Of a DNA stretch of 47,384 nucleotides, positions 1 to 9,343 are shown one piece after another. Position numbers and translations under genes: made by a program. Below the pieces are notes generated by a model. The model had not been told where the DNA came from. It did no database searches and saw only the letters and a list, made by a program, of their open reading frames with translations. Source of the stretch: RGIG8767 sp964531805 (GTDB lineage Bacteria; Bacillota; Clostridia; Lachnospirales; Lachnospiraceae); contig CAZHGE010000009.1 of the NCBI GenBank assembly GCA_964531805.1, positions 1 through 47,384 of the forward strand, read 5' to 3'. Numbering within the stretch: the first letter of the stretch is position 1; each line of letters opens with the position of its first letter.

Positions 1-88
1 ACAGCAGTCATCGAGCAACTCTGTTGCGAGATGTGCTTTGCAATTCTTTGCTTTTTAATGTTGACCGTGTTTGACACGCAACTCGTTT

Positions 89-117
89 ATATTATCATGC
101 GTTCATTTCGTTGTCAA
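89..117 (-). promoter_or_regulatory. Consensus sigma-A promoter firing leftward out of the window
   Basis: On the minus strand a perfect -35 TTGACA (112-117) and a -10 TAATAT (89-94) are separated by exactly 17 bases. Transcription would run toward position 1 and leave the window. The 80 bases of leader that are visible contain an imperfect inverted repeat (about 10-29). Such a strong promoter suits a stable RNA or highly expressed gene, but that gene is not in the window. Confidence 0.6.
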
Positions 118-356
118 CATCTTTTTTCTACAATTTAAACTTTTTTTCGACTTCCTGTTTAGTTACAGAGAATCGTTATTCTGTTTTCCTTGCAGCGAAG
201 ATTATAATATCACTCTCATTTTCCTTTTGCAAGTCCTTTTTTGTAATTTTTTGAATTGTCTCATTTTTAAAACAATTCCCTTGTTTAACTGCACCTCAAC
301 ATCCTGCCAACGCTTCTACCAAATGCCGGCACGTTTCGCGAGCCGACATTTGCTAG
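118..356. other. Gene-free stretch at the left edge
   Basis: I see no credible gene here. The plus-strand open frame across it lacks a ribosome site and has no recognisable sequence. The only structure is an inverted repeat at about 320-352 (AAATGCCGGC against GCCGACATTT, with two mismatches) that has no T tract after it on either strand. Confidence 0.5.
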
Positions 357-402
357 AAAAAGAAAGACCTTACGCAGATTGATGTGTAAGATCTTTCTTT
401 TT
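357..402. terminator. Terminator, probably bidirectional
   Basis: A stem built from AAAAAGAAAGA and TCTTTCTTTTT with an inner CTTAC/GTAAG pairing lies just downstream of the minus-strand lipoprotein gene. Both strands end the hairpin in a T run. Confidence 0.7.
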
Positions 403-408
403 GATATC

Positions 409-1176
409 TTATTGTAATGTTAAAGTATTCTCTCCTTGTGCATTCATCATGTTCAAGTTCATGGAACTAATCTGTGATACACTATCCGGCACTTCAAAAA
501 CAAGAACCAATTGTTCTTCCCCATTTGCAGGTATTGTTCCTGAATAGGATGAAAGGTCGTCCATTAATAAAGTAGATTGGGCCTGAATATCATCACCACC
601 ATCAATCTGTAATGAAAATCTTCCTTGCTTTCCCAACATATTCAAAGTCTGCTCTGTTCCCGAAAGATTCTTAACTGCAAATGCAATTACACAAAGCTGT
701 TTTCCAGCTGTAGCATCCATTGCCATAAAGAATTCTTCTTCACTATTTTCTGGATATGAATCACATAATGAGTAGGACACATAATCAATAGAAATACTAT
801 CTTCTGCAAAAAACTCAGAAACTGTTTTCTGTGGAACCACCTCTGCTGCCGCTTCACTAGATGCATTTTCGTTCTGTTCCGACTCATCTACCAGTGTTTC
901 ACCTTTCTCCGCTGCATCCAAATAGGCTTTCTCCAGTTCTTTGGTTTTCATAAGCCGTTCCATTTCTTCCGCTTCTTTTTTAATACCAGCTTCTAACTGA
1001 TCCGTATTCAGTAATGCTCTATCCGCTAATGGACTGTATTTTACCAACAAATTAGTAGCATATTCTGTTACAATAGCTTCCTGTGTCTTAGACATCTCTG
1101 GAATATCACTTCCACAACCACATAAAAAACCAGCAATAACTACTATATTAATAAGAAGATACTTATATTTTTTCAT
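409..1176 (-). CDS. Putative lipoprotein, unknown function
   Basis: 255 residues. The N-terminus has two Lys residues, a hydrophobic stretch and a lipobox-like L-C-G-C, so Cys21 is the likely lipidated residue and the protein should sit on the outer face of the membrane. Residues 25-110 are charged and probably helical. The last 120 residues alternate hydrophobic and polar residues as in the beta-sandwich of DUF4352/DUF5067-type lipoproteins; that family link is inference. The start is supported by AAAGGTGG upstream. It lies 87 bases downstream of the sensor kinase gene on the same strand with no terminator visible between them, so the two may be co-transcribed. Confidence 0.75.
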   Translation of the reverse strand: MKKYKYLLINIVVIAGFLCGCGSDIPEMSKTQEAIVTEYATNLLVKYSPLADRALLNTDQLEAGIKKEAEEMERLMKTKELEKAYLDAAEKGETLVDESEQNENASSEAAAEVVPQKTVSEFFAEDSISIDYVSYSLCDSYPENSEEEFFMAMDATAGKQLCVIAFAVKNLSGTEQTLNMLGKQGRFSLQIDGGDDIQAQSTLLMDDLSSYSGTIPANGEEQLVLVFEVPDSVSQISSMNLNMMNAQGENTLTLQ

Positions 1177-1263
1177 TATAACAATGCCACCTTTGCTCGA
1201 TTTGCCTATCTTAAATCATATTTCTATCAAAAAATCTATATTTCTCACGAAACAATTTTAACA

Positions 1264-2790
1264 TTATTCTATCACTTGGGCAATCTTTTCTTGCATTTCT
1301 AATTCAAACCAAAACGCAACTCCATTCGTATAATTATCCACACCATATTTTTGATTCATAGATTCCATAATGGCTTTTACAATAGAAAGCCCCACTCCAC
1401 TACCTCCGTATTCTCTTGTTCTAGCCTTGTCCACTTTATAAAATTTATCCCAAACATGTGGAATACTATCTTCAGGAATCGGTTTTCCTGTATTAAAACA
1501 TGTCATGCGTGCAACTCCTTCATCTTCTGTAAATCGAATATCTATGATTTTATCCCCTTCACAGTGGTGAATTGCATTAGACAAATAGTTGGATACTACC
1601 TCTCCAACCTTAAATTCATCTCCCCACACGTAAATCGGTTCATGCTCCTGCATCTGCATACGAATACCATTCTGTTTAAAAAGAATATCCACTGACTGCA
1701 ATTGATTTTCTACCAGCATGACCAAATCAAACCGTTCCATATTTACAAGATCATTTCCAAACTCTAATTGATTTAACGTTAATAATTTCTGAACTAATAT
1801 ATTCATCTTAGATGCTTCATCCCGGATTACACTACAATACCACTCCCGGCTTTCCTCATCTTCAATGACACCTTCCTGTAACCCTTCAGCATATCCTTGA
1901 ATAAGCGCAATTGGTGTTTTCAATTCATGTGATACATTGGATAAAAATTCCTTACGCATCTCATCAATTTCTATTTTTTTCTGAATATCTTTTTCCAACT
2001 CATTATTTGCAGTTTTAAGTTCTGAAATGGTTTCTTCTAATGCGGCTGACATCTTATTGATATTCTCACCTAAAATGGCTATTTCATTTCGATCTTTTCC
2101 TGAATACCTGGCATCAAAATCCAAATGCGTCATCTTTTCTGATATAGTGGCAAGCTGCATAATTGGTCTTGTAATTTTACGGGAAACAAGCCATATAATA
2201 ATACCACTTGCTACCGCTGACACTACTCCAATATAAGCCAGAAAACGATTTGCCAATTTTACACTATCACGAATACTTTCCACCGCAGTACGGATCAAAA
2301 ACAAATTACCATTATCTAAAGATCCCCACATTTCTATGTTTTCATTTTTCAAAATACGGTCACGGACAATCTTAATCGTATATTTTTCTGTTTCTACAAG
2401 AGTAGCTTTTCTGGCATCATCTAAATTCTGTGGACGCTTTTCATCCAAAAAGAGATTGTCCCAAAGCTGCACTTTTGTTGCTTCCGGGTCATTGCCTGCA
2501 TATTTTACCGTTTGGGAATCTACATCCAAAACCAATATATCCATATTATATCTACTGGAAATTCCTTGTAACTGTAGATTAAATTCGTCTGTGTTCAAGG
2601 TCTCCTGCTTTGCAGCATTGTTTATCGTATTATATGCACTAAGCAGTGTCTGCTGTTTATCGCTGATATAAAAATCTTCTAAAAATGTAATATTTAAAAA
2701 CCAACACAGCAATATGGTTCCTGCCATCAAGCCAATAAAAATTGTGGTAAATTGTCTGCTAATAGAACGAATTTTTTTTCTCCTGTCCAT
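1264..2790 (-). CDS. Membrane sensor histidine kinase
   Basis: 508 residues from the chosen start (ATG at 2790, preceded by GGAG six bases away; the frame extends upstream but has no ribosome site there). TM1 at about 13-33, an extracytoplasmic sensor region to about 180, TM2 near 184-203, then HAMP, a HisKA domain whose H-box reads SNVSHELKTP (His288), and an HATPase domain with an N-box (NYLSNAIHH) and G-box (GGSGVGLSI). All catalytic elements look intact. It should autophosphorylate on His and pass phosphate to a response regulator, but no regulator gene adjoins it; the only OmpR-type regulator here is 8 kb away. The next gene downstream encodes a lipoprotein. The signal sensed is unknown. 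Confidence 0.9.
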   Translation of the reverse strand: MDRRKKIRSISRQFTTIFIGLMAGTILLCWFLNITFLEDFYISDKQQTLLSAYNTINNAAKQETLNTDEFNLQLQGISSRYNMDILVLDVDSQTVKYAGNDPEATKVQLWDNLFLDEKRPQNLDDARKATLVETEKYTIKIVRDRILKNENIEMWGSLDNGNLFLIRTAVESIRDSVKLANRFLAYIGVVSAVASGIIIWLVSRKITRPIMQLATISEKMTHLDFDARYSGKDRNEIAILGENINKMSAALEETISELKTANNELEKDIQKKIEIDEMRKEFLSNVSHELKTPIALIQGYAEGLQEGVIEDEESREWYCSVIRDEASKMNILVQKLLTLNQLEFGNDLVNMERFDLVMLVENQLQSVDILFKQNGIRMQMQEHEPIYVWGDEFKVGEVVSNYLSNAIHHCEGDKIIDIRFTEDEGVARMTCFNTGKPIPEDSIPHVWDKFYKVDKARTREYGGSGVGLSIVKAIMESMNQKYGVDNYTNGVAFWFELEMQEKIAQVIE

Positions 2791-2822
2791 TCTTGTCTCC
2801 ACATCATCATATTTCTCCCTTA

Positions 2823-2851
2823 ATATTAGCAAAGCCACAAAAAGGACACAA
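2823..2851 (-). promoter_or_regulatory. Candidate promoter of the sensor kinase gene
   Basis: Minus-strand TTGTGT (2846-2851), 17 bases, TAATAT (2823-2828). It lies just past the terminator of the upstream chemoreceptor gene, where a promoter is expected. Confidence 0.45.
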
Positions 2852-2872
2852 GAAAGTACACAAAAAATACAC

Positions 2873-2904
2873 AAAAAAGAGCACATGTACATGCGCTCTT
2901 TTTT
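2873..2904. terminator. Terminator of the chemoreceptor gene
   Basis: AAAAAAGAGC and GCTCTTTTTT flank a CATGTACATG core, giving a long stem with one mismatch and a T run on both strands. It separates the chemoreceptor and kinase transcripts. Confidence 0.85.
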
Positions 2905-2961
2905 GTCCCATCAGACAGTTCGCAAAGCATACCGCCATTTGGATATATAGATATCTCTATA

Positions 2962-5253
2962 TTATTCTTCTAATTTAAACTTACCAATGATATCATCTAA
3001 CAGTTTGGCATTGCCAAGTGTTGTCTGTGCCATTTCATAAGTTTCTCTTGTTAACTGAACGATATCGGAGTTGTTATTAGCAACATCCATAACACCGGAT
3101 GTAGATTCTGCTACAGAAGCATTGATACCTGCAATTGCATCGGAAATCTTTAAGATACTGTCATTGAGTTCATCAATTGAGTTATCTACTTCCTGCATCG
3201 TCTTGTTGATGCTTCCTGCATCGTCTGCATATTTCTCACTGATTTTGATAAATCCATCATAATCACTAAGAACCTTATTATCCAAGAAATCCAATGTCTT
3301 AGTCAAACTCTTAGTCAAATCGTTAACAGCATGCGTTACTTCCTGAACAATGGATGTAATATTACCAACAGTCTGTGAGGACTGCTCTGCCAATTTACCA
3401 ATTTCCATCGCTACAACTGAGAATCCTCTACCAGCTTCACCAGCTCTTGCAGCTTCGATAGAAGCATTCAGAGACAGTAATCTTGTCTGATCTGCAATTT
3501 CTTTGATTGCATTAGCAAGGTCATCAATACGTGAAACTGATTTACTACGGTCAATCGCATTTTCTGTTTCTTCTCTAACCTCTTCATACATCTGACGGGT
3601 AGATTCACTTGCCTGCATTGTGTTCTGTTTCATTTCAACAGTACGCTTCATAATTTCTTCTGATAAACGTACACCATCTGTTGCTCTTTCGTTGATTGTG
3701 CTTGTATATGTACCAATCTTAGAAACGTCTTCGCTGATTACATCTGTGCTGGCAGTTGTTTCTTCCATACCTGCGGATAACTGCTGAGTTGTTGCGAAGT
3801 TATTATCTGCATGATCGGTTACTGTATTGGCAATCTCGTTTAATTTCTTTGCATCTTCTGTAATAGAAGCAGAGATAGATGATAATTCTCCCATCATACC
3901 TTGGAAGGTATCACGCATTCTTTCTACCGCTCTACTAATTTCACCTGTTTCATCTTTCTTTTTCTGAAGACTTGCATACTTCGTATGAGGTACGAGATCC
4001 AAATGTGAAATCTTACGAACCACTTTTGTTAATTTCTGAAGTGGCTGTGTAATGGAAATCGCAAATACGAATCCAACAATTGCTAACACGATCAATAACG
4101 CCGCACTAATCGTAAATGCTTTGGAACTCATCTCGTTAACTGGTTTTAATACATCACTCTGGGCAACAGAGATTGTTAAAATCCAGTTATTCAAATCAGA
4201 TACATTGTATGTAACATAGTTCTTATCAGCATCTAATAAAACTGTTGTTTCTGGCTTTTCACCTGCCTGAATCTTAGCAACTACATCCAAAATATTAGGA
4301 TCTGTTGTCTGTGTTCCGATCAAACTAGCATCTGGATGATAAATATAATGACCATTGGAATCCATTAAAGTTGCATAACTGGATTCTTCACCATTAATCT
4401 TAATACCTGCAACAGCATCCGATAATAAATTTGCATTGATATTTACATACATAACACCGGATAAACTGGTATCTTTATATTTTACCTGTGGAACACCAAT
4501 TGAAATAATCGGTTCTCCTGCTGCATTTAAGAATACATCACTCTGAGCTGGGGCCTTATTTTCTAATACAGATACAACAAATGGTTCTGCCGAACAATCT
4601 TTCCCCAAAAGCGAGTCATCAGTTGTAACCATAACTTTCTTGTTAGATACACCAACAAAACTGATGGATTCCAACTCTGAATTCTTATTAAGATACTTGT
4701 CCATCATTGCCTGAACTTCCAGTTCAAACTTTTCACCATTGTTAACTTCAAAAATAGTAATATTTTCTGAGTTATCCAAATACGTCATAGTAGCCCGGTA
4801 TTTCTGAATAGCCTGATCAATATAACCACTCTGAGCCTCTGCAATATCACACAGCGTAGACTCTGTATTTGTAATCAGTGCTTCTTCCGACATGGAAGTC
4901 AGGTATACATAGTTAACTGCTACTGCAATAATAACCGACACAAGCAGAATCGCCGCTACCTTAAAACGAATAGACGCTAAAAGGCAGGTCTCTCCCTTTT
5001 TTGACTTATCCTTTGGTGCCTTTTCTTTCTTTGTTACTTCTTTTCCCTGTTCGCCGGCTGTTGCCGCCGCTTTTGCAGCCTTTGCTGCTTCTTTTTTCTG
5101 AAGTTTTTCCGCCTTGCGCTGACGTTTTTCTTCAAGTGCCTGTTGTTTCTTTACCTCTTTTTCAGAAAGTTCTTTTTCTCCCTTGTTTGCGCCTACAACA
5201 CTCTCATCGAGTGCTCCCTCAGTAAGCTGACCCTTTTTTTCCTTTCCAAACAT
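2962..5253 (-). CDS. Methyl-accepting chemotaxis protein with long basic cytoplasmic tail
   Basis: 763 residues from ATG 5253, chosen because AAAGG lies nine bases upstream; another ATG nine bases earlier has no spacing. Residues 1-95 are a Lys/Glu/Ala-rich hydrophilic tail ahead of TM1 (about 98-118). The extracytoplasmic part resembles a double Cache sensor (segment with YATLMDSNGHYIYHPD), followed by TM2, HAMP and a coiled-coil signalling domain with the conserved tip IEAARAGEAGRGF. Such receptors bind small ligands and control CheA. No other che or fla genes are in the window, and no CheR-binding pentapeptide is visible at the C-terminus. The charged tail before TM1 is unusual. Confidence 0.92.
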   Translation of the reverse strand: MFGKEKKGQLTEGALDESVVGANKGEKELSEKEVKKQQALEEKRQRKAEKLQKKEAAKAAKAAATAGEQGKEVTKKEKAPKDKSKKGETCLLASIRFKVAAILLVSVIIAVAVNYVYLTSMSEEALITNTESTLCDIAEAQSGYIDQAIQKYRATMTYLDNSENITIFEVNNGEKFELEVQAMMDKYLNKNSELESISFVGVSNKKVMVTTDDSLLGKDCSAEPFVVSVLENKAPAQSDVFLNAAGEPIISIGVPQVKYKDTSLSGVMYVNINANLLSDAVAGIKINGEESSYATLMDSNGHYIYHPDASLIGTQTTDPNILDVVAKIQAGEKPETTVLLDADKNYVTYNVSDLNNWILTISVAQSDVLKPVNEMSSKAFTISAALLIVLAIVGFVFAISITQPLQKLTKVVRKISHLDLVPHTKYASLQKKKDETGEISRAVERMRDTFQGMMGELSSISASITEDAKKLNEIANTVTDHADNNFATTQQLSAGMEETTASTDVISEDVSKIGTYTSTINERATDGVRLSEEIMKRTVEMKQNTMQASESTRQMYEEVREETENAIDRSKSVSRIDDLANAIKEIADQTRLLSLNASIEAARAGEAGRGFSVVAMEIGKLAEQSSQTVGNITSIVQEVTHAVNDLTKSLTKTLDFLDNKVLSDYDGFIKISEKYADDAGSINKTMQEVDNSIDELNDSILKISDAIAGINASVAESTSGVMDVANNNSDIVQLTRETYEMAQTTLGNAKLLDDIIGKFKLEE

Positions 5254-5298
5254 AAAGCTCATCCTTTCGCACTGAAGTATTATTTTGTTATCTATCAA

Positions 5299-5327
5299 AT
5301 TTTAACAAAAAAAAGAGAAATATGCAA
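5299..5327 (-). promoter_or_regulatory. Candidate promoter of the 763-residue chemoreceptor gene
   Basis: Minus-strand TTGCAT (5322-5327), 17 bases, TAAAAT (5299-5304). The second chemoreceptor at 45605 has the nearly identical TTGCAA-N17-TAAAAT. Confidence 0.5.
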
Positions 5328-5432
5328 CTCAATTTGACAAATATGACCGAATAATTAGCAAAAAATAATATAGTATAATTTTTGAGCAAAAAAGAATTAA
5401 CTTTGTATCTCAGAAACCATTATTTATAACAA

Positions 5433-5464
5433 AAACCGCATCAAATAATGATCTGATGCGGTTT
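5433..5464 (-). terminator. Terminator of the OPT / PqqD-like operon
   Basis: Perfect stem AAACCGCATCA / TGATGCGGTTT with T-rich sequence following on the minus strand, directly after the PqqD-like gene. Confidence 0.85.
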
Positions 5465-5470
5465 CGTATT

Positions 5471-5821
5471 TTATTTCCACTCTATAAAACTATAACTATC
5501 CAGTATCTGAAAATATTTTGCCAGTCTTTCATATAATGGATTGGCTTTTTCTCCAAACTGTACTTCTACCAGTTTCCCAAGTTCGATAATGTTTTTTTCT
5601 CCATCTAAAAGCGGCCACACAAAACTTCCCATTTCATCCAAATGAATATGGCTTACTTTTGGTTTTTTTAATAACTTTTGTGCCACACGGTTAAATAAGC
5701 CTGTATTTTCGATATCCAAAGTAACAATACCTTCTTCATCCGTTGACCACTTGATTCGCTCAGGGCGAACTGGTATTTTCTCCAAATAGTTTTGGGAAAT
5801 AACATTTTTCTTTTTTTTCAT
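5471..5821 (-). CDS. PqqD-like small protein
   Basis: 116 residues. The segment from about residue 57 on (HIHLDEMGSFVWPLLDG, then a helix ending LYERLAKYF) matches the PqqD fold, the peptide chaperone that hands RiPP precursors to radical SAM enzymes. Here no radical SAM enzyme or precursor is adjacent; instead the gene starts 13 bases after the stop of an OPT oligopeptide transporter and shares its terminator. A role in handling the transported peptide or in regulating the transporter is possible but unproven. Family call moderately sure, function unknown. Confidence 0.7.
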   Translation of the reverse strand: MKKKKNVISQNYLEKIPVRPERIKWSTDEEGIVTLDIENTGLFNRVAQKLLKKPKVSHIHLDEMGSFVWPLLDGEKNIIELGKLVEVQFGEKANPLYERLAKYFQILDSYSFIEWK

Positions 5822-5834
5822 TGCCTAATCCTTA

Positions 5835-7745
5835 TTAGTTCTTTTTCACTTTTCTCCAAATAGAGAATTTTAATACAGAAAGAACAACCAGAATGAATAC
5901 GATGATGCTTCCGATATTAGCTGCAGCTTCTGGAAGATTTAAAATACCAGAAATATCTAACATTTTATCTACACCAGCTACTGCAAGTAATGCAAGCAGG
6001 ATACCAACTAAACCTTCACCTGCAATCATACCGGAGCAGAATAAGATACCATCATTTACAATACGTTTCTTTTCATTTTCTTCCTTCTTCATCTTATCAA
6101 ACACAAGGCGGACAATACCACCCACCATAATACATGCATTTAACTGTACTGGTAAGTATACACCAATTGCAAATGGAAGAACCGGAATACCAAGAATCTC
6201 AATGATAATTGCCATAAATACACCGATAAATACCAGTGCCCATGGAAGGTTTGCATCCATAACACCTTCAATAATCATCTTCATCAGTGTAGCCTGAGGT
6301 GCTGCTAATTCTTCAGAACCAAATCCCCATGCAGAATCTAACAGATATAATGTTCCACCAATTGCAAATGCAGATGCAACAACACCAAGCACTTCACCAA
6401 TCTGCTGTTTCTTAGGTGTAGAACCAAGTAAGTAACCTGTTTTTAAATCCTGTGAAGTATCACCTGAAATAGCTGCTACAATACAAATAATAGAACCGAT
6501 TGCAATTGCTCCCTGCATACCATGTACACCGCCATCTCCTGTCATCTTCAAGATCACAGTCGCAATCAGAAGAGTTGCAATTGCCATACCGGATACCGGG
6601 TTATTGCTGCTTCCTACTAAACCAACCATTCTGGAAGATACAGTAGCAAAGAAGAAACCAAAAACAACTACAATAATCGCACCTAATAAAGTAACCGGAA
6701 TTGCAGGAACTAACCATACTAAAAGAGTACATACTACAATGCAAAGCAATACTACTTTCATGCTAAGATCCTGAGCGGTACGCGCATTGCTGTTAGAACC
6801 GCCTGCTTTCATGCTCTTTAACGCATCGCGGAAAGTACGGATAATCAATGGTAATGATTTTACCAAGCTGATGATACCACCTGCTGCCAAAGCACCTGCT
6901 CCGATATAACGAATATAAGAACTCCAGATTGCACTTGCGCCACCTGCAGCAAACATTTCTCCAATTGGAGTTGTTCCCGGATACAGAATCAACTGTTCAC
7001 CGAACAATACGATTGCCGGAATCATAACTAACCAACTGAACACACCACCTGCAAACATATAAGAAGAAATACGAGGTCCGCAGATATAACCAACAGAAAA
7101 TACTGCCGGATAAATCTGTGTTCCAATCTCGCCTGCATAACCTTTTACGCGTAAATTCACTTCACTTGGAACAGCTTTTAAACCATCAATGATAAATTTA
7201 AACACTGCTGCAAATCCCATACCAGCAAATACAGTAGAAGCATTTGAGCCGCCTTCTTCACCTGCAAGAAGTACTTCTGCACAAGCAGTTCCTTCCGGAT
7301 ATGGTAATGTACCATGTTCTTTTACAATTAAGGCATTTCTAAGTGGAACCATGAAAAATACACCAAGTAAACCACCTAATAAAGCGATAATGGTAATCTC
7401 TACGATACCCGGCTTGTCCATTTTGCCCTCTGCCGCCCACAAGAATAATGCAGGAAGGGTAAAAATAGCACCAGCTGCTAATGACTCACCCGCAGAACCA
7501 ATCGTCTGCACAATATTACTCTCTAAAATAGAGTTCTTACGCATAATTACGCGGATCACACCCATTGAAATAACTGCGGCCGGAATGGATGCTGAAACTG
7601 TCATACCTACTCGAAGTCCCAAATAGGCATTTGCCGCACCGAATACTACTGCCAAAATAATACCCATGATAACAGAAGTCACTGTAATTTCAGGAGTAAC
7701 TTTCTCAGCAGGGATATACGGTTTGAATTCTTTGTTGTCGTTCAT
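5835..7745 (-). CDS. OPT-family oligopeptide transporter
   Basis: 636 residues, almost all hydrophobic, with about 14-16 membrane segments. The N-terminal part (GAANAYLGLRVGMTVSASIP and then NIVQTIGSAGES) is diagnostic of the bacterial OPT family, proton-coupled uptake carriers for peptides or metal-chelate compounds. AAGGAG supports the start. The gene is followed at 13 bases by the PqqD-like gene, so the two form an operon. Substrate cannot be told from sequence. Confidence 0.93.
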   Translation of the reverse strand: MNDNKEFKPYIPAEKVTPEITVTSVIMGIILAVVFGAANAYLGLRVGMTVSASIPAAVISMGVIRVIMRKNSILESNIVQTIGSAGESLAAGAIFTLPALFLWAAEGKMDKPGIVEITIIALLGGLLGVFFMVPLRNALIVKEHGTLPYPEGTACAEVLLAGEEGGSNASTVFAGMGFAAVFKFIIDGLKAVPSEVNLRVKGYAGEIGTQIYPAVFSVGYICGPRISSYMFAGGVFSWLVMIPAIVLFGEQLILYPGTTPIGEMFAAGGASAIWSSYIRYIGAGALAAGGIISLVKSLPLIIRTFRDALKSMKAGGSNSNARTAQDLSMKVVLLCIVVCTLLVWLVPAIPVTLLGAIIVVVFGFFFATVSSRMVGLVGSSNNPVSGMAIATLLIATVILKMTGDGGVHGMQGAIAIGSIICIVAAISGDTSQDLKTGYLLGSTPKKQQIGEVLGVVASAFAIGGTLYLLDSAWGFGSEELAAPQATLMKMIIEGVMDANLPWALVFIGVFMAIIIEILGIPVLPFAIGVYLPVQLNACIMVGGIVRLVFDKMKKEENEKKRIVNDGILFCSGMIAGEGLVGILLALLAVAGVDKMLDISGILNLPEAAANIGSIIVFILVVLSVLKFSIWRKVKKN

Positions 7746-7888
7746 ACTTTCTATCTCCTTTTTTTCACACTGTTTTAAATATACTGGAAAATCGCATCTT
7801 TCGCAAGTATTATGTTAGATTTACCAGTTATAAAGTACCATTTCAATATATGCACCCTGCAAATTTCCTTTTATGGAGCATAAGAAAA

Positions 7889-7915
7889 CGGAGTGTATTC
7901 CTTCTATACACTCCG
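7889..7915 (-). terminator. Terminator of apt / purine permease operon
   Basis: Perfect ten-base stem CGGAGTGTAT / ATACACTCCG with a seven-base loop, followed on the minus strand by GTTTTC. It lies 50 bases after the permease stop codon. Confidence 0.8.
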
Positions 7916-7967
7916 CCTTCAAATTCTTTTCTACTCGACAACAATCCTGGTCTGCACCTTTTCTTTT

Positions 7968-9332
7968 TTATAAGAAAATATATTTGCAGATAAATAATAC
8001 CGTTAAAACATACATAAGTGGTGTAACATTCTTTTTCTTTCCACAGATCAAGTTGATTAATGTATAAGAAATAACACCAACTGCAATACCTTCTGAAATA
8101 CTATATGCTAAAGGCATAAATAAAATAGTAAGGAATGCAGGGATTGCTTCTGCCATATCTTCAAAGTTGATTTTAACAACAGATCCCATCATATAGAAAC
8201 CAACTGTAATAAGCGCCGGAGCAATTGCAAAAGATGGAATTGTTAAGAACAATGGTGAGAAGATAATGGATAACAGGAATAACAAACCTGTTACAACGGC
8301 CGTAAGACCTGTTCTACCACCTGCTGTTACACCGGAAGCACTTTCTACATAAGTAGTTGTTGTGGATGTACCAAAAATAGCACCAACTGCTGTTGCAACA
8401 GAGTCTGCCATTAATGCGCCTTTGATTCTTGGCAGTTTGCCATCTTTATCTAACATATCTGCCTTGCTGGCAACACCAATCAATGTTCCTAATGTATCAA
8501 ATACGTCTACAAATAAAAATGCAAATACAACAACGATAAAGTTTACAATATCAACACCTGTAAAATCTGCCTTAAACACTTGTCCAAATGTTGTTCCAAA
8601 AGAACTAAAATCAAAACTTACCAAAGCAGATGGAATTGTACTGTACATACCAAGTTCCGGATTTGGCACATAAATACCCACGAACTCAGCGATAATTCCC
8701 AATACCCATGTACCAAGAATACCAAACAAAATACCACCTTTTACATTTTTAACCAAAAGAATGGCAGTAAGTAAAACGCCGATTAATGCAAGGATTGCGC
8801 CTACACCAACAGATGAGAAGGCTTCACCTTTAAATGTCTGATAAGTAATCAATGTAGAATCACTATTTACAATCAATTTCGCATCCTGAAGTCCAATAAA
8901 TGCGACAAACAAACCGATACCAACACTAACTGCTGATTTTAATGTAAGTGGAATGGCATTGAAAATTGCTTCACGCACATTGGTTAAAGAAAGAACAATA
9001 AAAATGATACCTTCTACAAATACGGCAAGCAATGCAATCTGCCATGAATAACCCATGCCAAGTACTACAGTATACGCAAAATAAGCATTTAATCCCATAC
9101 CAGGAGCCAATGCAAATGGATAATTAGAAAACAGAGCCATACAGATGGTTCCTACAAAAGAAGCCAGCGCTGTTGCAATTAAAACAGCATTAGCATCCAT
9201 TCCGGTTGCAGATAAAATATTAGGGTTAACTGCCAGAATATATGCCATTGTCATAAATGTTGTAATTCCGGCCATAACTTCTGTTTTTACATTTGTATTA
9301 TTCTCTTTTAGTTTAAAAAATTTTTCGATCAT
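7968..9332 (-). CDS. NCS2 (AzgA/PbuG-type) purine permease
   Basis: 454 residues with about 12-14 membrane segments. The N-terminal EVMAGITTFMTMAYILAVNP and the FALAPGMGLNAYFAY motif are hallmarks of the AzgA branch of NCS2 carriers, which import hypoxanthine, guanine or adenine with protons. The start has AGGAG upstream. It begins 11 bases after apt, which converts imported adenine into AMP, so the pair forms a purine salvage operon. No purine riboswitch is recognisable in the leader. Confidence 0.9.
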   Translation of the reverse strand: MIEKFFKLKENNTNVKTEVMAGITTFMTMAYILAVNPNILSATGMDANAVLIATALASFVGTICMALFSNYPFALAPGMGLNAYFAYTVVLGMGYSWQIALLAVFVEGIIFIVLSLTNVREAIFNAIPLTLKSAVSVGIGLFVAFIGLQDAKLIVNSDSTLITYQTFKGEAFSSVGVGAILALIGVLLTAILLVKNVKGGILFGILGTWVLGIIAEFVGIYVPNPELGMYSTIPSALVSFDFSSFGTTFGQVFKADFTGVDIVNFIVVVFAFLFVDVFDTLGTLIGVASKADMLDKDGKLPRIKGALMADSVATAVGAIFGTSTTTTYVESASGVTAGGRTGLTAVVTGLLFLLSIIFSPLFLTIPSFAIAPALITVGFYMMGSVVKINFEDMAEAIPAFLTILFMPLAYSISEGIAVGVISYTLINLICGKKKNVTPLMYVLTVLFICKYIFL

Positions 9333-9343
9333 TTTTTACTCTC

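Noticed and set aside
71..382. Open frame of 103 codons on the plus strand at the left edge
   Set aside because: No ribosome site, low-complexity F/L-rich product, and it crosses a promoter and a terminator hairpin.
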